Shown in pieces: positions 32,359 through 40,653 of a stretch of DNA of 64,000 bases; the first letter of the stretch is position 1, and each line of letters opens with the position of its first letter. This stretch comes from Streptomyces sp. AC550_RSS872 (lineage in GTDB: Bacteria; Actinomycetota; Actinomycetes; Streptomycetales; Streptomycetaceae). The stretch covers positions 1 through 64,000 of the forward strand of contig NZ_JAGMUL010000152.1 of assembly GCF_019049285.1 (NCBI RefSeq). Reading direction: 5' to 3'. The notes under the pieces were generated by a model. That model was not told where the DNA came from. It ran no database searches and saw only the letters and a program-made list of their open reading frames with translations. Made by a program: the position numbers and the translations under genes.

Positions 32359-34149
32359 TCAGGGCCTGGGGGTGACCAGCGCGTCCCGCCCCTGATACTC
32401 CCGCAGCTTCCGGTAGAGGGTCGCCCGGGCGATCCCCAACGCCGCCGCGGCGCGCGCCTTGTTGCCGCCGTGGCGGCGCAGCGCCTCCAGGATGGCGGCC
32501 CGCTCGGCGAGCTCCATCGGGCTGAGGTTGCGTCCCGCGGGCCCTTCGCGGACGGGATCCGGCAGTTCGTCGCGCCGCACCGGCCCGCAGACCCGGCGCC
32601 GGCTCGCCAACGCCCGTACGAGATGGGCGAGTTCGGCGACGTTTCCGGGCCAGGGATGCTGCTCCAGTGCGCGCAGGGCGTCCAGCGTCCAGGTCAGCGG
32701 CGGAGTGCCGGGGGCCGGACCGGGCGCCAGGGCGGGCAGCAACTCCCTGATGTCCTCGGGGCGTTCCCGTAGCGCGGGCAGGGTCACCTTGCGGGCGCCG
32801 AGGGTGTCGAGGAGGCGCTGGAGGCAGGGGCCCGGGGAGGTGCCGGGTGTGTAGGTGACGATCAGGTGGGCGTCGGGACGTTCGTCGAGGAGGGAGTTGA
32901 GGGCGGCGACGTCCGGCTGTGCCAGCCGCTCGGCGTGGCGCAGCAGCAGGGGTCGGTTGCCGGCCCTCCCCCAGCCCTCGGCCGGGGGGACCCTCATCTC
33001 ACCCCGCTCGTCGTCCCTGAGGCCGAGTTCGGGTGATGCGGCGGCGTCCACGACCAACGGGGCCGTGCCGTCGAGCAGTTCGAGGGCGAGCGTGGTCTTG
33101 CCCGTGCCCCGCTCGCCCACGATGAGCAGGGGCCCCGAAGTCCGGGCCAGCGCCGTCGCCTGCACGACCGCGTGCCGCCACGGCACCGAGGCTCCCACCA
33201 GCGCGCTCACCGGACGCGGCACCGCAGGCGCCGGCTCCACGGGACGCGGTTCGAGCACGGCGACCAGGCCCATGGCGCGCCCCTCATGCCGTACCGGAGT
33301 GATCTCGACGGTGCACCCGGTCTCCTCGGGAAGCGAGATGTCGTACGGCTCACCGCTCCCGTTGCCGGTGCCGCTCCCCCTCCTCCAGGCCCGCGCGCTC
33401 CGCTCCAGCGCCTCCAGCACCTGCGGGGAGGCGAGGGCGGCCGCGGCCTCGCTGATCAGGCGGTTGCGGCCGTCCAGCGCGACGACGGCTCGGTCGCGGC
33501 CCCGCGCGGCCCGTTCGTAGGCGTCGAGCAGGGCCCGTTCCGCGGTACGCGCGCGTGCCCGCAGTTCCGCCTCCACGGCCGCGGCGGCCGCTTCGGCGAG
33601 GGCGGCGCCGGGGTGCGGGCGGCAGCCGGGGCACAGGCCGCAGGCGATCGTGACCGTGCCGAGCGCCTGGCCCGTTTCCAGGGAGAGCAGGGGCACGCTG
33701 ACCGCGGAGACGTCCTGCCACACGTCGAGGAAGTGCTCGGGTCCGTGCACCTCGGCCCGGCGCCGGGTGCGCAGGGCGAGCGCGGCGCTGTTGTGGCCGA
33801 CCTCCCGCTCGGACAGGTCGCGGCAGGCGTCGTCGCCGGGCGCGCTGCCGGCCGACCACAGCACCCTCAGCCGTTCGTCGGTGAGCAGGAGGGCCGACCG
33901 TCCGGCGTCGAGGGCCGGGGCGATCCGCGTGAGCACGGGCCGCGCCGCCTCCAGCAGGGGCGAGTCGACCGGGTGCGGCAACTCCCGTACAGGGCCGTCG
34001 AGATCGGGCCGTACGCCGAAGAACCGGGCGCGCCGCCAGGCGGCGACGACGTCGTCCGGTACGCCGTCCGGGAGCGGGCGTCCCGTCAGAAACCGTTCAC
34101 GGGCATGGCGGAGCGGGGCGAGGGCAGGAGGATGTTCGGCGGTGCTCAT
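32359..34149 (-). CDS. AcoR/NtrC-like regulator lacking the sigma-54 contact motif
   Basis: A 596-residue regulator. It has an N-terminal GAF-like sensor (about 60-200, with GLCPGCRPHPGAALAE), a linker, an AAA+ domain with Walker A GERGTGKT (345-352) and PWPGNVAELAHLVRAL, and a C-terminal Fis HTH (AILEALRRHGGNKARAAAALGIARATLYRKLREY). The GAFTGA loop that contacts sigma-54 is absent between Walker A and the degenerate Walker B (PLLLRHAERL), consistent with streptomycetes lacking sigma-54. It is divergent from the hydroxyquinol operon (160 bp) and probably activates it in response to an aromatic ligand, using a different sigma factor. ATG 34149 is chosen. Confidence 0.88.
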   Translation of the reverse strand: MSTAEHPPALAPLRHARERFLTGRPLPDGVPDDVVAAWRRARFFGVRPDLDGPVRELPHPVDSPLLEAARPVLTRIAPALDAGRSALLLTDERLRVLWSAGSAPGDDACRDLSEREVGHNSAALALRTRRRAEVHGPEHFLDVWQDVSAVSVPLLSLETGQALGTVTIACGLCPGCRPHPGAALAEAAAAAVEAELRARARTAERALLDAYERAARGRDRAVVALDGRNRLISEAAAALASPQVLEALERSARAWRRGSGTGNGSGEPYDISLPEETGCTVEITPVRHEGRAMGLVAVLEPRPVEPAPAVPRPVSALVGASVPWRHAVVQATALARTSGPLLIVGERGTGKTTLALELLDGTAPLVVDAAASPELGLRDDERGEMRVPPAEGWGRAGNRPLLLRHAERLAQPDVAALNSLLDERPDAHLIVTYTPGTSPGPCLQRLLDTLGARKVTLPALRERPEDIRELLPALAPGPAPGTPPLTWTLDALRALEQHPWPGNVAELAHLVRALASRRRVCGPVRRDELPDPVREGPAGRNLSPMELAERAAILEALRRHGGNKARAAAALGIARATLYRKLREYQGRDALVTPRP

Positions 34150-34310
34150 GGCGCTCCTCACCGTATCGGGGGCGTCGCGCGCGGGGCGAAGCGGGCTGTC
34201 TCGTATTGAGACACCCACGACCGACCGCATCGCTCCATGATCTTGAAAGGCCGGGGTCCGTACGCGTATCCCGCCTCGTCCCCGTGTCTCATCTCCTGGA
34301 GCGTTCTGTC

Positions 34311-36050
34311 GTGCACACCGTTGTCGAGACCGACGTCCTGATCGTGGGCAGCGGCCCGGCGGGCGCGTCGGCCGCGCTCGCCCTGAGCACCTACGGCGTG
34401 CGCAACATGGTCGTCACCCGGTACGCGAGCCTCGCCGACACGCCCCGCGCGCACATCACCAACCAGCGGACCATGGAGGTGCTGCGCGATCTCGGCGTCG
34501 AGGACCAGGTCATCGCCACGGCGACGCCCCAGCACCTGATGGGCAACACGACCTTCTGCACCAGCCTGGCCGGCGAGGAGCTGGGCCGGGTGCGCTCCTG
34601 GGGCAACGATCCGCTCGTGCAGGCCGCGCACGATCTGGCCAGCCCGACCCGCATGTGCGACATGCCGCAGCACCTGATGGAGCCGGTGCTGGTGAACGCG
34701 GCGATCGCCCGCGGCACCGACTTCCGGTTCAGCACGGTCTACAAGTCCTTCGTCCAGGACGAGGGCGGTGTCACGGTCACCGTCGAGGACCGGCTGCGCG
34801 GCGACGAGTACACCATCCGCGCCAGGTACCTGATCGGCGCCGACGGCGGCCGCTCCAAGGTCGCCGAGGACGCCGGGCTGCCGATGGGCGGCCAGATGGG
34901 CGTCGCGGGCAGCATCAACATCGTCTTCGACGCGGATCTGTCGAAGTACACCGCGCACCGGCCCTCCACCCTCTACTGGGTCCTCGCGCCCGGCGCCACG
35001 GTCGGCGGCATCGGCGCGGGCCTGGTGCGCTGTGTGCGGCCCTGGAACGAGTGGCTGATCGTGTGGGGCTACGACGTGAGCGCGGGAGCCCCCGACCTCA
35101 CCGAGGAGTACGCGCTGTCCGTCGTACGGCAGCTGGTCGGCGACGACGAGATCCCGGTGACCATCAAGTCGTCCTCGGCCTGGACGGTCAACGAGATGTA
35201 CGCCGAGACCTACGCCAACGGCCGTGTCTTCTGCGCCGGTGACGCCGTGCACCGCCATCCGCCGTCCAACGGGCTCGGCTCCAACACCTCCATCCAGGAC
35301 TCCTACAACCTGGCGTGGAAGCTGAAGCTCGTCCTGGACGGCGTCGCCTCGCCCGGCCTCCTCGACACGTACACCGTGGAGCGCGCGCCGGTCGGCAGGC
35401 AGATAGTGACCCGCGCCAACAAGTCCATCGCCGAGACCGCCCCGATCTTCGAGGCCCTCGACGGACTCTCACCGCAGACGCCCGAGCAACTGTGGGCCAA
35501 CATCGCCGCCCGCAAGGACGCCACGGAGGCGGCCGCCAAGCAGCGGGCCGCACTGCGCGAGGCGATCGCCTTCAAGGTGTACGAGTTCAACGCGCACGGC
35601 GTCGACCTCAACCAGCGCTACGCCTCCGCCGCGGTCGTCCCCGACGGCACCCCCGACCCCGGCTTCGCCCGCGACCCCGAGCTGCACCACCAGCCCACCT
35701 CCCGCCCCGGCGCCAAGCTCCCGCACGCCTGGATCACCTCCGGGACCCGGACTTTGTCCACCCTCGACACCGTCGGCAAGGGCCGCTTCACACTGCTCAC
35801 CGGCATCGGCGGCGAGGCGTGGGTGCGGGCCGCCAAGGCCCAGCCCCTGGACATCGCCATGGTCGTCGTCGGGCCCGGCCAGGAGTACGAGGACCCCTAC
35901 GGCGACTGGGCGCGGCTCAGTGAGATCTCCGATGCCGGCGCCCTCCTCGTACGCCCCGACGGCTATGTGGCGTTCCGGCACGCCGACGCGGCCGAGGACG
36001 CCGAACGGTCGCTCACGGACGCGCTGCGGCGGATTCTCGGGCACGGTTGA
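34311..36050 (+). CDS. Aromatic ring flavin hydroxylase (2,4-dichlorophenol/resorcinol hydroxylase type)
   Basis: A 579-residue group A flavoprotein monooxygenase with a C-terminal thioredoxin-like domain. The FAD loop is DVLIVGSGPAGASAALAL (near residue 8), the DG motif ARYLIGADGGRSKVAEDAG and the GD motif GRVFCAGDAVHRHPPSNGLGSNTSIQDSYNLAWKL, matching TfdB-type phenol hydroxylases. The start is GTG 34311 after CTGGAG. It is the first gene of an operon with an intradiol dioxygenase and maleylacetate reductase, so its likely role is hydroxylation of resorcinol or a related dihydroxybenzene to hydroxyquinol. That substrate is inference from context. Confidence 0.88.
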   Translation: MHTVVETDVLIVGSGPAGASAALALSTYGVRNMVVTRYASLADTPRAHITNQRTMEVLRDLGVEDQVIATATPQHLMGNTTFCTSLAGEELGRVRSWGNDPLVQAAHDLASPTRMCDMPQHLMEPVLVNAAIARGTDFRFSTVYKSFVQDEGGVTVTVEDRLRGDEYTIRARYLIGADGGRSKVAEDAGLPMGGQMGVAGSINIVFDADLSKYTAHRPSTLYWVLAPGATVGGIGAGLVRCVRPWNEWLIVWGYDVSAGAPDLTEEYALSVVRQLVGDDEIPVTIKSSSAWTVNEMYAETYANGRVFCAGDAVHRHPPSNGLGSNTSIQDSYNLAWKLKLVLDGVASPGLLDTYTVERAPVGRQIVTRANKSIAETAPIFEALDGLSPQTPEQLWANIAARKDATEAAAKQRAALREAIAFKVYEFNAHGVDLNQRYASAAVVPDGTPDPGFARDPELHHQPTSRPGAKLPHAWITSGTRTLSTLDTVGKGRFTLLTGIGGEAWVRAAKAQPLDIAMVVVGPGQEYEDPYGDWARLSEISDAGALLVRPDGYVAFRHADAAEDAERSLTDALRRILGHG

Positions 36051-36089
36051 GATGGGCGCCCCACACCAGGAGCCGGGGAAGGAGCCGAC

Positions 36090-36953
36090 ATGACCGGCGA
36101 CACGCCAGAGACGGTCACCGACGAGGTCGTCGCCAGTCTGCTGGGCACGGCGGATCCGCGGCTGCGGGAGCTGCTGACCGGGCTCGTCCGGCATCTGCAC
36201 GCCTTCGCGCGGGAGTCCCGGCTGACGCAGGAGGAGTGGGAGCGGGCGATCGGGTTCCTGACGGCGACCGGGCAGATGTGCACGGACACCCGGCAGGAGT
36301 TCATCCTGCTGTCGGACGTCCTCGGTCTGTCGATGCTCGTCGAGACGATCAACGACCGGCACGGCCCCGGCACCACCGAGTCCACGGTCCTGGGCCCCTT
36401 CCACATGACCGAGTCGCCGGTGCGCGAGCTCGGCGCGGACATCGACCTGGTGGGCGGCGGCGAGCCGTGCGTGGTGAGCGGGCGGGTGCGGTCCCGGGAC
36501 GGCACCCCGCTGCCGGGCGCGGTCGTCGACGTGTGGCAGGCCGACGGCAACGGCTTCTACGACGTGCAGCGGCCGGACGTACAGCCCGCGGGCAACGGAC
36601 GCGGCCTGTTCACCGCGGACGGCGAGGGGTGGTTCTGGTTCCGTACCTGTGTGCCGAGCCCGTACCCCATCCCGACGGACGGGCCGGTCGGCGGGCTGCT
36701 GCGGGCCACCGGACGGCACCCCTACCGGCCCGCGCACATCCACTTCATCGCCTCGGCCCCCGAGCACACCCCGGTGACCACGCACATCTTCGTCGCGGGC
36801 AGTGACTACCTGGACTCGGACGCGGTGTTCGCGGTGAAGCCGGGCCTCGTCAACGACTTCGCCCCGGTCGACGACCCGTCGGCGGCACGGGAGTTCGGCG
36901 TGGCGAACCCGTTCCGGCACGCCCGCTTCGACCTCGTGCTGGAGCCGTCATGA
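36090..36953 (+). CDS. Intradiol dioxygenase, probable hydroxyquinol 1,2-dioxygenase
   Basis: A 287-residue non-heme Fe(III) ring-cleavage enzyme. The N-terminal helical linker domain has SRLTQEEWERAIGFLTATGQMCTDTRQEFILLSDVLG, followed by ESTVLGPFH. The iron ligands are Tyr157 (NGFYDVQ), Tyr192 (PSPYPIPTDGPVG), His216 and His218 (RPAHIHF). Hydroxyquinol dioxygenases share this architecture. The product of hydroxyquinol cleavage, maleylacetate, is the substrate of the next gene, which overlaps by 4 bp. GGGGAAGGAG is an RBS for the ATG at 36090. Confidence 0.92.
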   Translation: MTGDTPETVTDEVVASLLGTADPRLRELLTGLVRHLHAFARESRLTQEEWERAIGFLTATGQMCTDTRQEFILLSDVLGLSMLVETINDRHGPGTTESTVLGPFHMTESPVRELGADIDLVGGGEPCVVSGRVRSRDGTPLPGAVVDVWQADGNGFYDVQRPDVQPAGNGRGLFTADGEGWFWFRTCVPSPYPIPTDGPVGGLLRATGRHPYRPAHIHFIASAPEHTPVTTHIFVAGSDYLDSDAVFAVKPGLVNDFAPVDDPSAAREFGVANPFRHARFDLVLEPS

Positions 36954-38032
36954 CGGACGCCCTCGACTTCTCCTACGAGACCCGGCCCGTGCGGGTGGTC
37001 TTCCGGGCCGGCGCCGCGGTGTCCGCGACGCCGGGCGAGGTGGAGCGGCTGGGGCTGCGGCGGGTGCTGGTGGTGTGCGGGGAGCGGGGCGCGGAGACCG
37101 CGCGGGCGGTCGCGGACGCGCTCGGCCCGGTCTGCGCCGGCGTGCACGACCGGGCCCGGATGCACGTCCCCGTCGAGGTCGCCGACGTGGCCGTCCAGGC
37201 GGCCCGCGCGGCGGGCGCCGACGGGTGCGTGGCGGTCGGCGGCGGCTCGTCGATCGGGCTCGGCAAGGCCGTCGCCCTGCGCACCGGACTGCCGCTGATC
37301 GCGGTGCCCTCCACCTACTCCGGCTCGGAGATGACACCCGTCTGGGGCCTGACGGAGCACGGCGCCAAGCGCACCGGCCGCGACCCCAAGGTGCTCCCCC
37401 GCAGCGTCGTCTACGACCCCGAGCTCACCCTCTCCCTGCCCGTACCGCTCTCCGTGACCAGCGGCGTCAACGCGCTCGCGCACGCCGTCGAGGCCCTGTA
37501 CGCCCCCGACAGCTCGCCCCTGGTGGCGCTGATGGCCGAGGAGGGCGTACGGGCGATGGCGCGGGCGCTCCCGGCGGTCGCCGAGGAGCCGACGTCGCTC
37601 GATGCCCGCGGTCGCGCGCTGTACGGGGCCTGGCTGTGCGGGTCCTGTCTGGGCGCCACCACGATGGGCCTGCACCACAAGCTCTGCCATGTCCTGGGCG
37701 GCACCTTCGGGCTGCCGCACGCCGAGACGCACACCGTGGTGCTGCCGTACGCCCTGGCCCACAACGCGCCCGCCGCTGCGGACGCGGTCGCCGCCGTGGC
37801 CCGCGCCCTGGACACCGGCGACGCTCCGACGGCCCTGTGGGACCTGGCCGGACGCCTCGGCGCGCCCCGCTCGCTCGCCGAACTCGGCCTCGCGGAAGCC
37901 GACTTGGCGACGGCCGCCGCGCAGACCGCGGGCCAGGCGTACGCCAACCCGCGCCCGGTCACGGCCGACGGCGTGCTCGCCCTGCTGCGGGCGGCGTACG
38001 AGGGCGTACCGCCGGCCACCGCCCTGCCGTAG
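36950..38032 (+). CDS. Maleylacetate reductase
   Basis: A 360-residue iron-type alcohol-dehydrogenase-fold enzyme that reduces maleylacetate to 3-oxoadipate. AVGGGSSIGLGKAVALRTGLPLIAVPSTYSGSEMTPVWGLTEHGAKRTGRDPKVLP is the NAD-binding and family-specific block, and TMGLHHKLCHVLGGTFGLPHAETHTVVLPYAL carries the His/Asp metal or substrate positions. Its ATG overlaps the dioxygenase stop (ATGA), so the two are coupled. The pair defines the lower hydroxyquinol branch; 3-oxoadipate would feed to the TCA cycle through genes outside the window. Confidence 0.94.
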   Translation: MTDALDFSYETRPVRVVFRAGAAVSATPGEVERLGLRRVLVVCGERGAETARAVADALGPVCAGVHDRARMHVPVEVADVAVQAARAAGADGCVAVGGGSSIGLGKAVALRTGLPLIAVPSTYSGSEMTPVWGLTEHGAKRTGRDPKVLPRSVVYDPELTLSLPVPLSVTSGVNALAHAVEALYAPDSSPLVALMAEEGVRAMARALPAVAEEPTSLDARGRALYGAWLCGSCLGATTMGLHHKLCHVLGGTFGLPHAETHTVVLPYALAHNAPAAADAVAAVARALDTGDAPTALWDLAGRLGAPRSLAELGLAEADLATAAAQTAGQAYANPRPVTADGVLALLRAAYEGVPPATALP

Positions 38033-38085
38033 ACCCCTTCCCCTCCCCCCACTCACATTCCCCACCCCGAAGAAAGGTGATGGTC

Positions 38086-38988
38086 ATGCCCCTCGGACTG
38101 CTCAGGAGTCGACGCTCCCGGGGGGTGCCCGTCGCTGGATTCCCCGTGCCGTCCGGTGCCGGCGGCCTGGCCCGCGAGGTCGTGGACCCGGTGGGACTGC
38201 CGATGCGGGGCGCCGAGGTGACGGTGACGGCGATGGACTCGCACGAGGTCGTGGTGCGGGGCACCACGGATCCGTACGGGCTGTTCTGCGCCGCACTTCC
38301 GCCCGGCCGCTATGGCCTGCGGGTCACGGCCGAGGGCCTGACCCCCCATCAGGAGACCGTGGACGTCGTCGGCGGCACGACGCCCCCCACGGCGCGGGTC
38401 CAGCTGGTGTCGGGACGCCAGCTGGATCTGCCGACGCCGGGGACCTGGCTGTTCGACCCGCCGCACACGGCGATCCGGTTCATCGCGAAACATGTCGGCA
38501 TGGCCCATGTGCACGGCCGCTTCGAGCGCTTCACGGGAGGCATACGCGTCGAACAGGACATGGCCGCCTCCCGGGTGTCGGTGCGCATCGAGGCCGCGAG
38601 CATCACCACCGGCAACAACACCCGGGACAACCACCTGCGTTCGGGCGACTTCCTGGACGTCGAGCGCTACCCGTACATCGACTTCACCAGCACGCGTTTC
38701 GCCTACCGGGGCGGAACCAAGTGGACGCTCCACGGCTCCCTGACCATGCACGGGATCAGCCGCTCCGTCGAGCTGGACACCACCTACCTGGGCTCGGTCA
38801 ACGGCGGCTACGGCGAGGAGCTGCGGTGCGCGGCGCTGGCCAAGGCGGAGCTGCACCGGGAGGACTTCACCCTGAACTGGCGCAGCATGCTGGCGCGCGG
38901 CATCGCGGTGGTCGGACCCACGGTCCAGCTGGAGCTGGACGTACAGGCGATGTACCGCACGCACGACACCCCCACGCCTCCGGACTAG
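38086..38988 (+). CDS. YceI-family protein with an N-terminal carboxypeptidase-regulatory-like domain
   Basis: A 300-residue two-domain protein. Residues about 20-105 form a transthyretin-like/CarboxypepD_reg-like beta-sandwich (VDPVGLPMRGAEVTVTAMDSHEVVVRGTTDPYGLFCAALPPGRYGLRV). Residues 115-290 form a YceI lipocalin-like domain (GTWLFDPPHTAIRFIAKHVGMAHVHGRFERFTGGI, LRSGDFLDVERYPYIDFTST, LTMHGISRSVEL), which binds isoprenoid or amphiphilic molecules. No signal peptide. ATG 38086 with GAAAGG is preferred. It lies 50 bp after maleylacetate reductase on the same strand and may be the last operon gene; a role in aromatic catabolism is not established. Confidence 0.88.
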   Translation: MPLGLLRSRRSRGVPVAGFPVPSGAGGLAREVVDPVGLPMRGAEVTVTAMDSHEVVVRGTTDPYGLFCAALPPGRYGLRVTAEGLTPHQETVDVVGGTTPPTARVQLVSGRQLDLPTPGTWLFDPPHTAIRFIAKHVGMAHVHGRFERFTGGIRVEQDMAASRVSVRIEAASITTGNNTRDNHLRSGDFLDVERYPYIDFTSTRFAYRGGTKWTLHGSLTMHGISRSVELDTTYLGSVNGGYGEELRCAALAKAELHREDFTLNWRSMLARGIAVVGPTVQLELDVQAMYRTHDTPTPPD

Positions 38989-39087
38989 GGAACGTGGGTG
39001 GCTGTGGTGGCTGAGAGGTACCTCACGCCCCGGTTACGAATCGCTCAACCTCTGGTTGCGAAGCGATGATCGGGTGACTATGGGGAC

Positions 39088-39471
39088 ATGACACTGGCCC
39101 AGCGCGCCATGGAACAACTGCAAGTCTGGCCCGACCTCAGTGCGGGCCCGACCAGTTGCGGCGCAGGGCGGGCACTGCGCTCCGCCCACAGCGAGATCGT
39201 GCACTTCCACTCGGACCGGGATGTGGACCTGCACCTGACGGCGGGGGCCATACGACGGTTCCACGACGATCTCCAGGAGTCGACGGCGATACGGCTGGTC
39301 CCCGGTTCGGACTGGGTGACCGTGCATCTCGACTGCGACACGGACGTCGATCTGCTGATGAGCCTGGTCAGCGCCGCTCTCAAGGCCCATCAGAACCGCC
39401 CCTCCCCTGCCGGGCGCACGGCAGGGGACGAGTGCAACTTCCGCCGCGTCACGGTGTTGCCGCGCGGCTAG
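39088..39471 (+). CDS. DUF5519/luciferase-domain protein
   Basis: A 127-residue cytoplasmic protein. It contains RALRSAHSEIVHFHSDRDVDLHLTAGAIRRFHDDL and SDWVTVHLDCDTDVDLLMSLVSAALKAHQ, the conserved blocks of a small family annotated as luciferase domain or DUF5519, without demonstrated luciferase activity. It is the only full domain in the protein. Its TAG stop (39469-39471) lies inside the CTAG that begins a palindromic element, so the original C-terminus might have been a little different. No operon partner. Confidence 0.8.
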   Translation: MTLAQRAMEQLQVWPDLSAGPTSCGAGRALRSAHSEIVHFHSDRDVDLHLTAGAIRRFHDDLQESTAIRLVPGSDWVTVHLDCDTDVDLLMSLVSAALKAHQNRPSPAGRTAGDECNFRRVTVLPRG

Positions 39472-39554
39472 GGCGTGTTGCGAAAGTCCCGTCGTCCGCC
39501 CGAAGGGCGTGCCAGACGCCGCCCGGCAGGCGAGACTTTCGCAACACGCCCTAG
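39468..39554. mobile_element. 87-bp MITE-like palindromic element with CTAG ends
   Basis: Two perfect 21-bp inverted arms (39468-39488 and 39534-39554) begin and end with CTAG and share the core GGGCGTGTTGCGAAAGTC. About 45 bp of GC-rich sequence lies between. There is no ORF. The CTAG at each end is a plausible target duplication, so the element would be a non-autonomous transposon remnant or MITE. It starts in the stop codon of the preceding gene, and its far end is the insertion site of an IS481-type element. Confidence 0.65.
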
Positions 39555-40629
39555 GTGTGCTGACCGGACAGGTTGGTGACGCGGCTGGCGGGAGTGTGGC
39601 CGCTGATTCCGGTGTGGGGTCGGTGGTGGTTGTACCAGTCCAGCCAGTCGGGAAACGCGGCTTGGCGTTCGGCGTCTGAGGTGTAGGGCTGGTGGTAGGC
39701 CCATTCGTCGAGCAGGGTGCGGTGGAAGCGTTCGACCTTGCCGTTGGTCTGTGGCCGCCAGGGGCGGGTCCAGCGGGGGCTGATGCCCAGCTGGTGGCAG
39801 GTGTCGCGCCAGGTGTTCTTGGTGTAGGCCCAGGCGTTGTCGGTCAGGACGCGTTCGACGGTGACGTGGTGTGCGGCGAACCAGGCGGTGGCGCGGGTGA
39901 GGAAGCCTGCGCAGGTCGCAGCGGTCTCGTCGGGCAGGTCTTCGGTGTAGGCCAGGCGGGAATGGTCGTCCAGGGCGGTGTGCAGGTAGGCGTAGCCGGT
40001 GCCGGTCCGGTTGCGTCGGCCTTCGGCGCGTCCTTGGGTGCGGTGGCCGCCGCCGTCGGGGATGCGGCCGAGTTTCTTGACGTCGATGTGGATCAGTTCG
40101 CCTGGCCGGGAGCGTTCGTAGCGGCGGACTGGCTCGCCGGTGGCCCGGTCCAGCGCGGCCAGGGCGGGCATGCCGTGGCGCTTGAGGATGCGGTGGGCGG
40201 TGGACGCGGCGATCCGGGTGCGGGCGGCCAGCCGGAGTGGTCCGATGCGGTGCTTGCGCCGTATCCGCACCACTTCTGCTTCAACCGTGGCGGGTGTCTG
40301 CCGGGGTGAGTGGTGGGGGCGGCTGGAGCGGTCGTGCATGCCCTCGGCGCCGTGGTGGCGGTAGCGGCCGGCCCATCGGGCGGCGGTGGTGTGACTGACC
40401 TGGAAGCGTTCCGCGGCCCGCCGCACAGTCCAGCCGTCGTCGACGACACACCGGGCCAGTCGCAGCCTGCCGGTCGGAGTCAGCGGGGCATTACGGTGGG
40501 ACAACGAGGGCCTCCTGGGCGCCGGTTGTAGATGTCGCAATCCACACCGAACCCAGAGGCCCTCACCCCTTTCAAGGACCGCTCAAGGCGTGTCGCCTGT
40601 CACCAACGTGCCGGGACAACACACCTAGG
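39550..40629. mobile_element. IS481-family insertion sequence with CCTAGG target duplication
   Basis: The element proper is 39556-40623 (1068 bp). Imperfect 25-bp terminal inverted repeats lie at 39556-39580 and 40599-40623; they begin TGTG, share TTGGTGAC at their inner ends, and differ at several positions between. CCTAGG flanks both sides (39550-39555 and 40624-40629) as a 6-bp target duplication. The element carries a single transposase gene. Intact ends, an uninterrupted ORF and an exact duplication indicate a recent insertion. It landed in the CTAG end of the palindromic element, 24 bp short of the ppk2 stop. Confidence 0.88.
39551..40504 (-). CDS. IS481-family transposase
   Basis: A 317-residue DDE transposase. 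The N-terminal HTH region reads LTPTGRLRLARCVVDDGWTVRRAAERFQVSHTTAARWAGRY, followed by a second HTH (RTRIAASTAHRILKRHGMP). The rve catalytic core has IHIDVKKLGRIPDGGG (first Asp), YLHTALDDHSRLAYTEDLPDE and VERVLTDNAWAYTKN (second Asp), then the Glu region TNGKVERFHRTLLDEWAY and HRPHTGISGHTPASRV. The start is TTG 40504 after AGGAGG. The stop codon TAG (39551-39553) lies in the flanking target duplication, not in the element, so the CTAG target supplies the stop. Confidence 0.93.
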   Translation of the reverse strand: MSHRNAPLTPTGRLRLARCVVDDGWTVRRAAERFQVSHTTAARWAGRYRHHGAEGMHDRSSRPHHSPRQTPATVEAEVVRIRRKHRIGPLRLAARTRIAASTAHRILKRHGMPALAALDRATGEPVRRYERSRPGELIHIDVKKLGRIPDGGGHRTQGRAEGRRNRTGTGYAYLHTALDDHSRLAYTEDLPDETAATCAGFLTRATAWFAAHHVTVERVLTDNAWAYTKNTWRDTCHQLGISPRWTRPWRPQTNGKVERFHRTLLDEWAYHQPYTSDAERQAAFPDWLDWYNHHRPHTGISGHTPASRVTNLSGQHT

Positions 40630-40653
40630 CCCTGGCACGAGTCCCGGCGGCGG

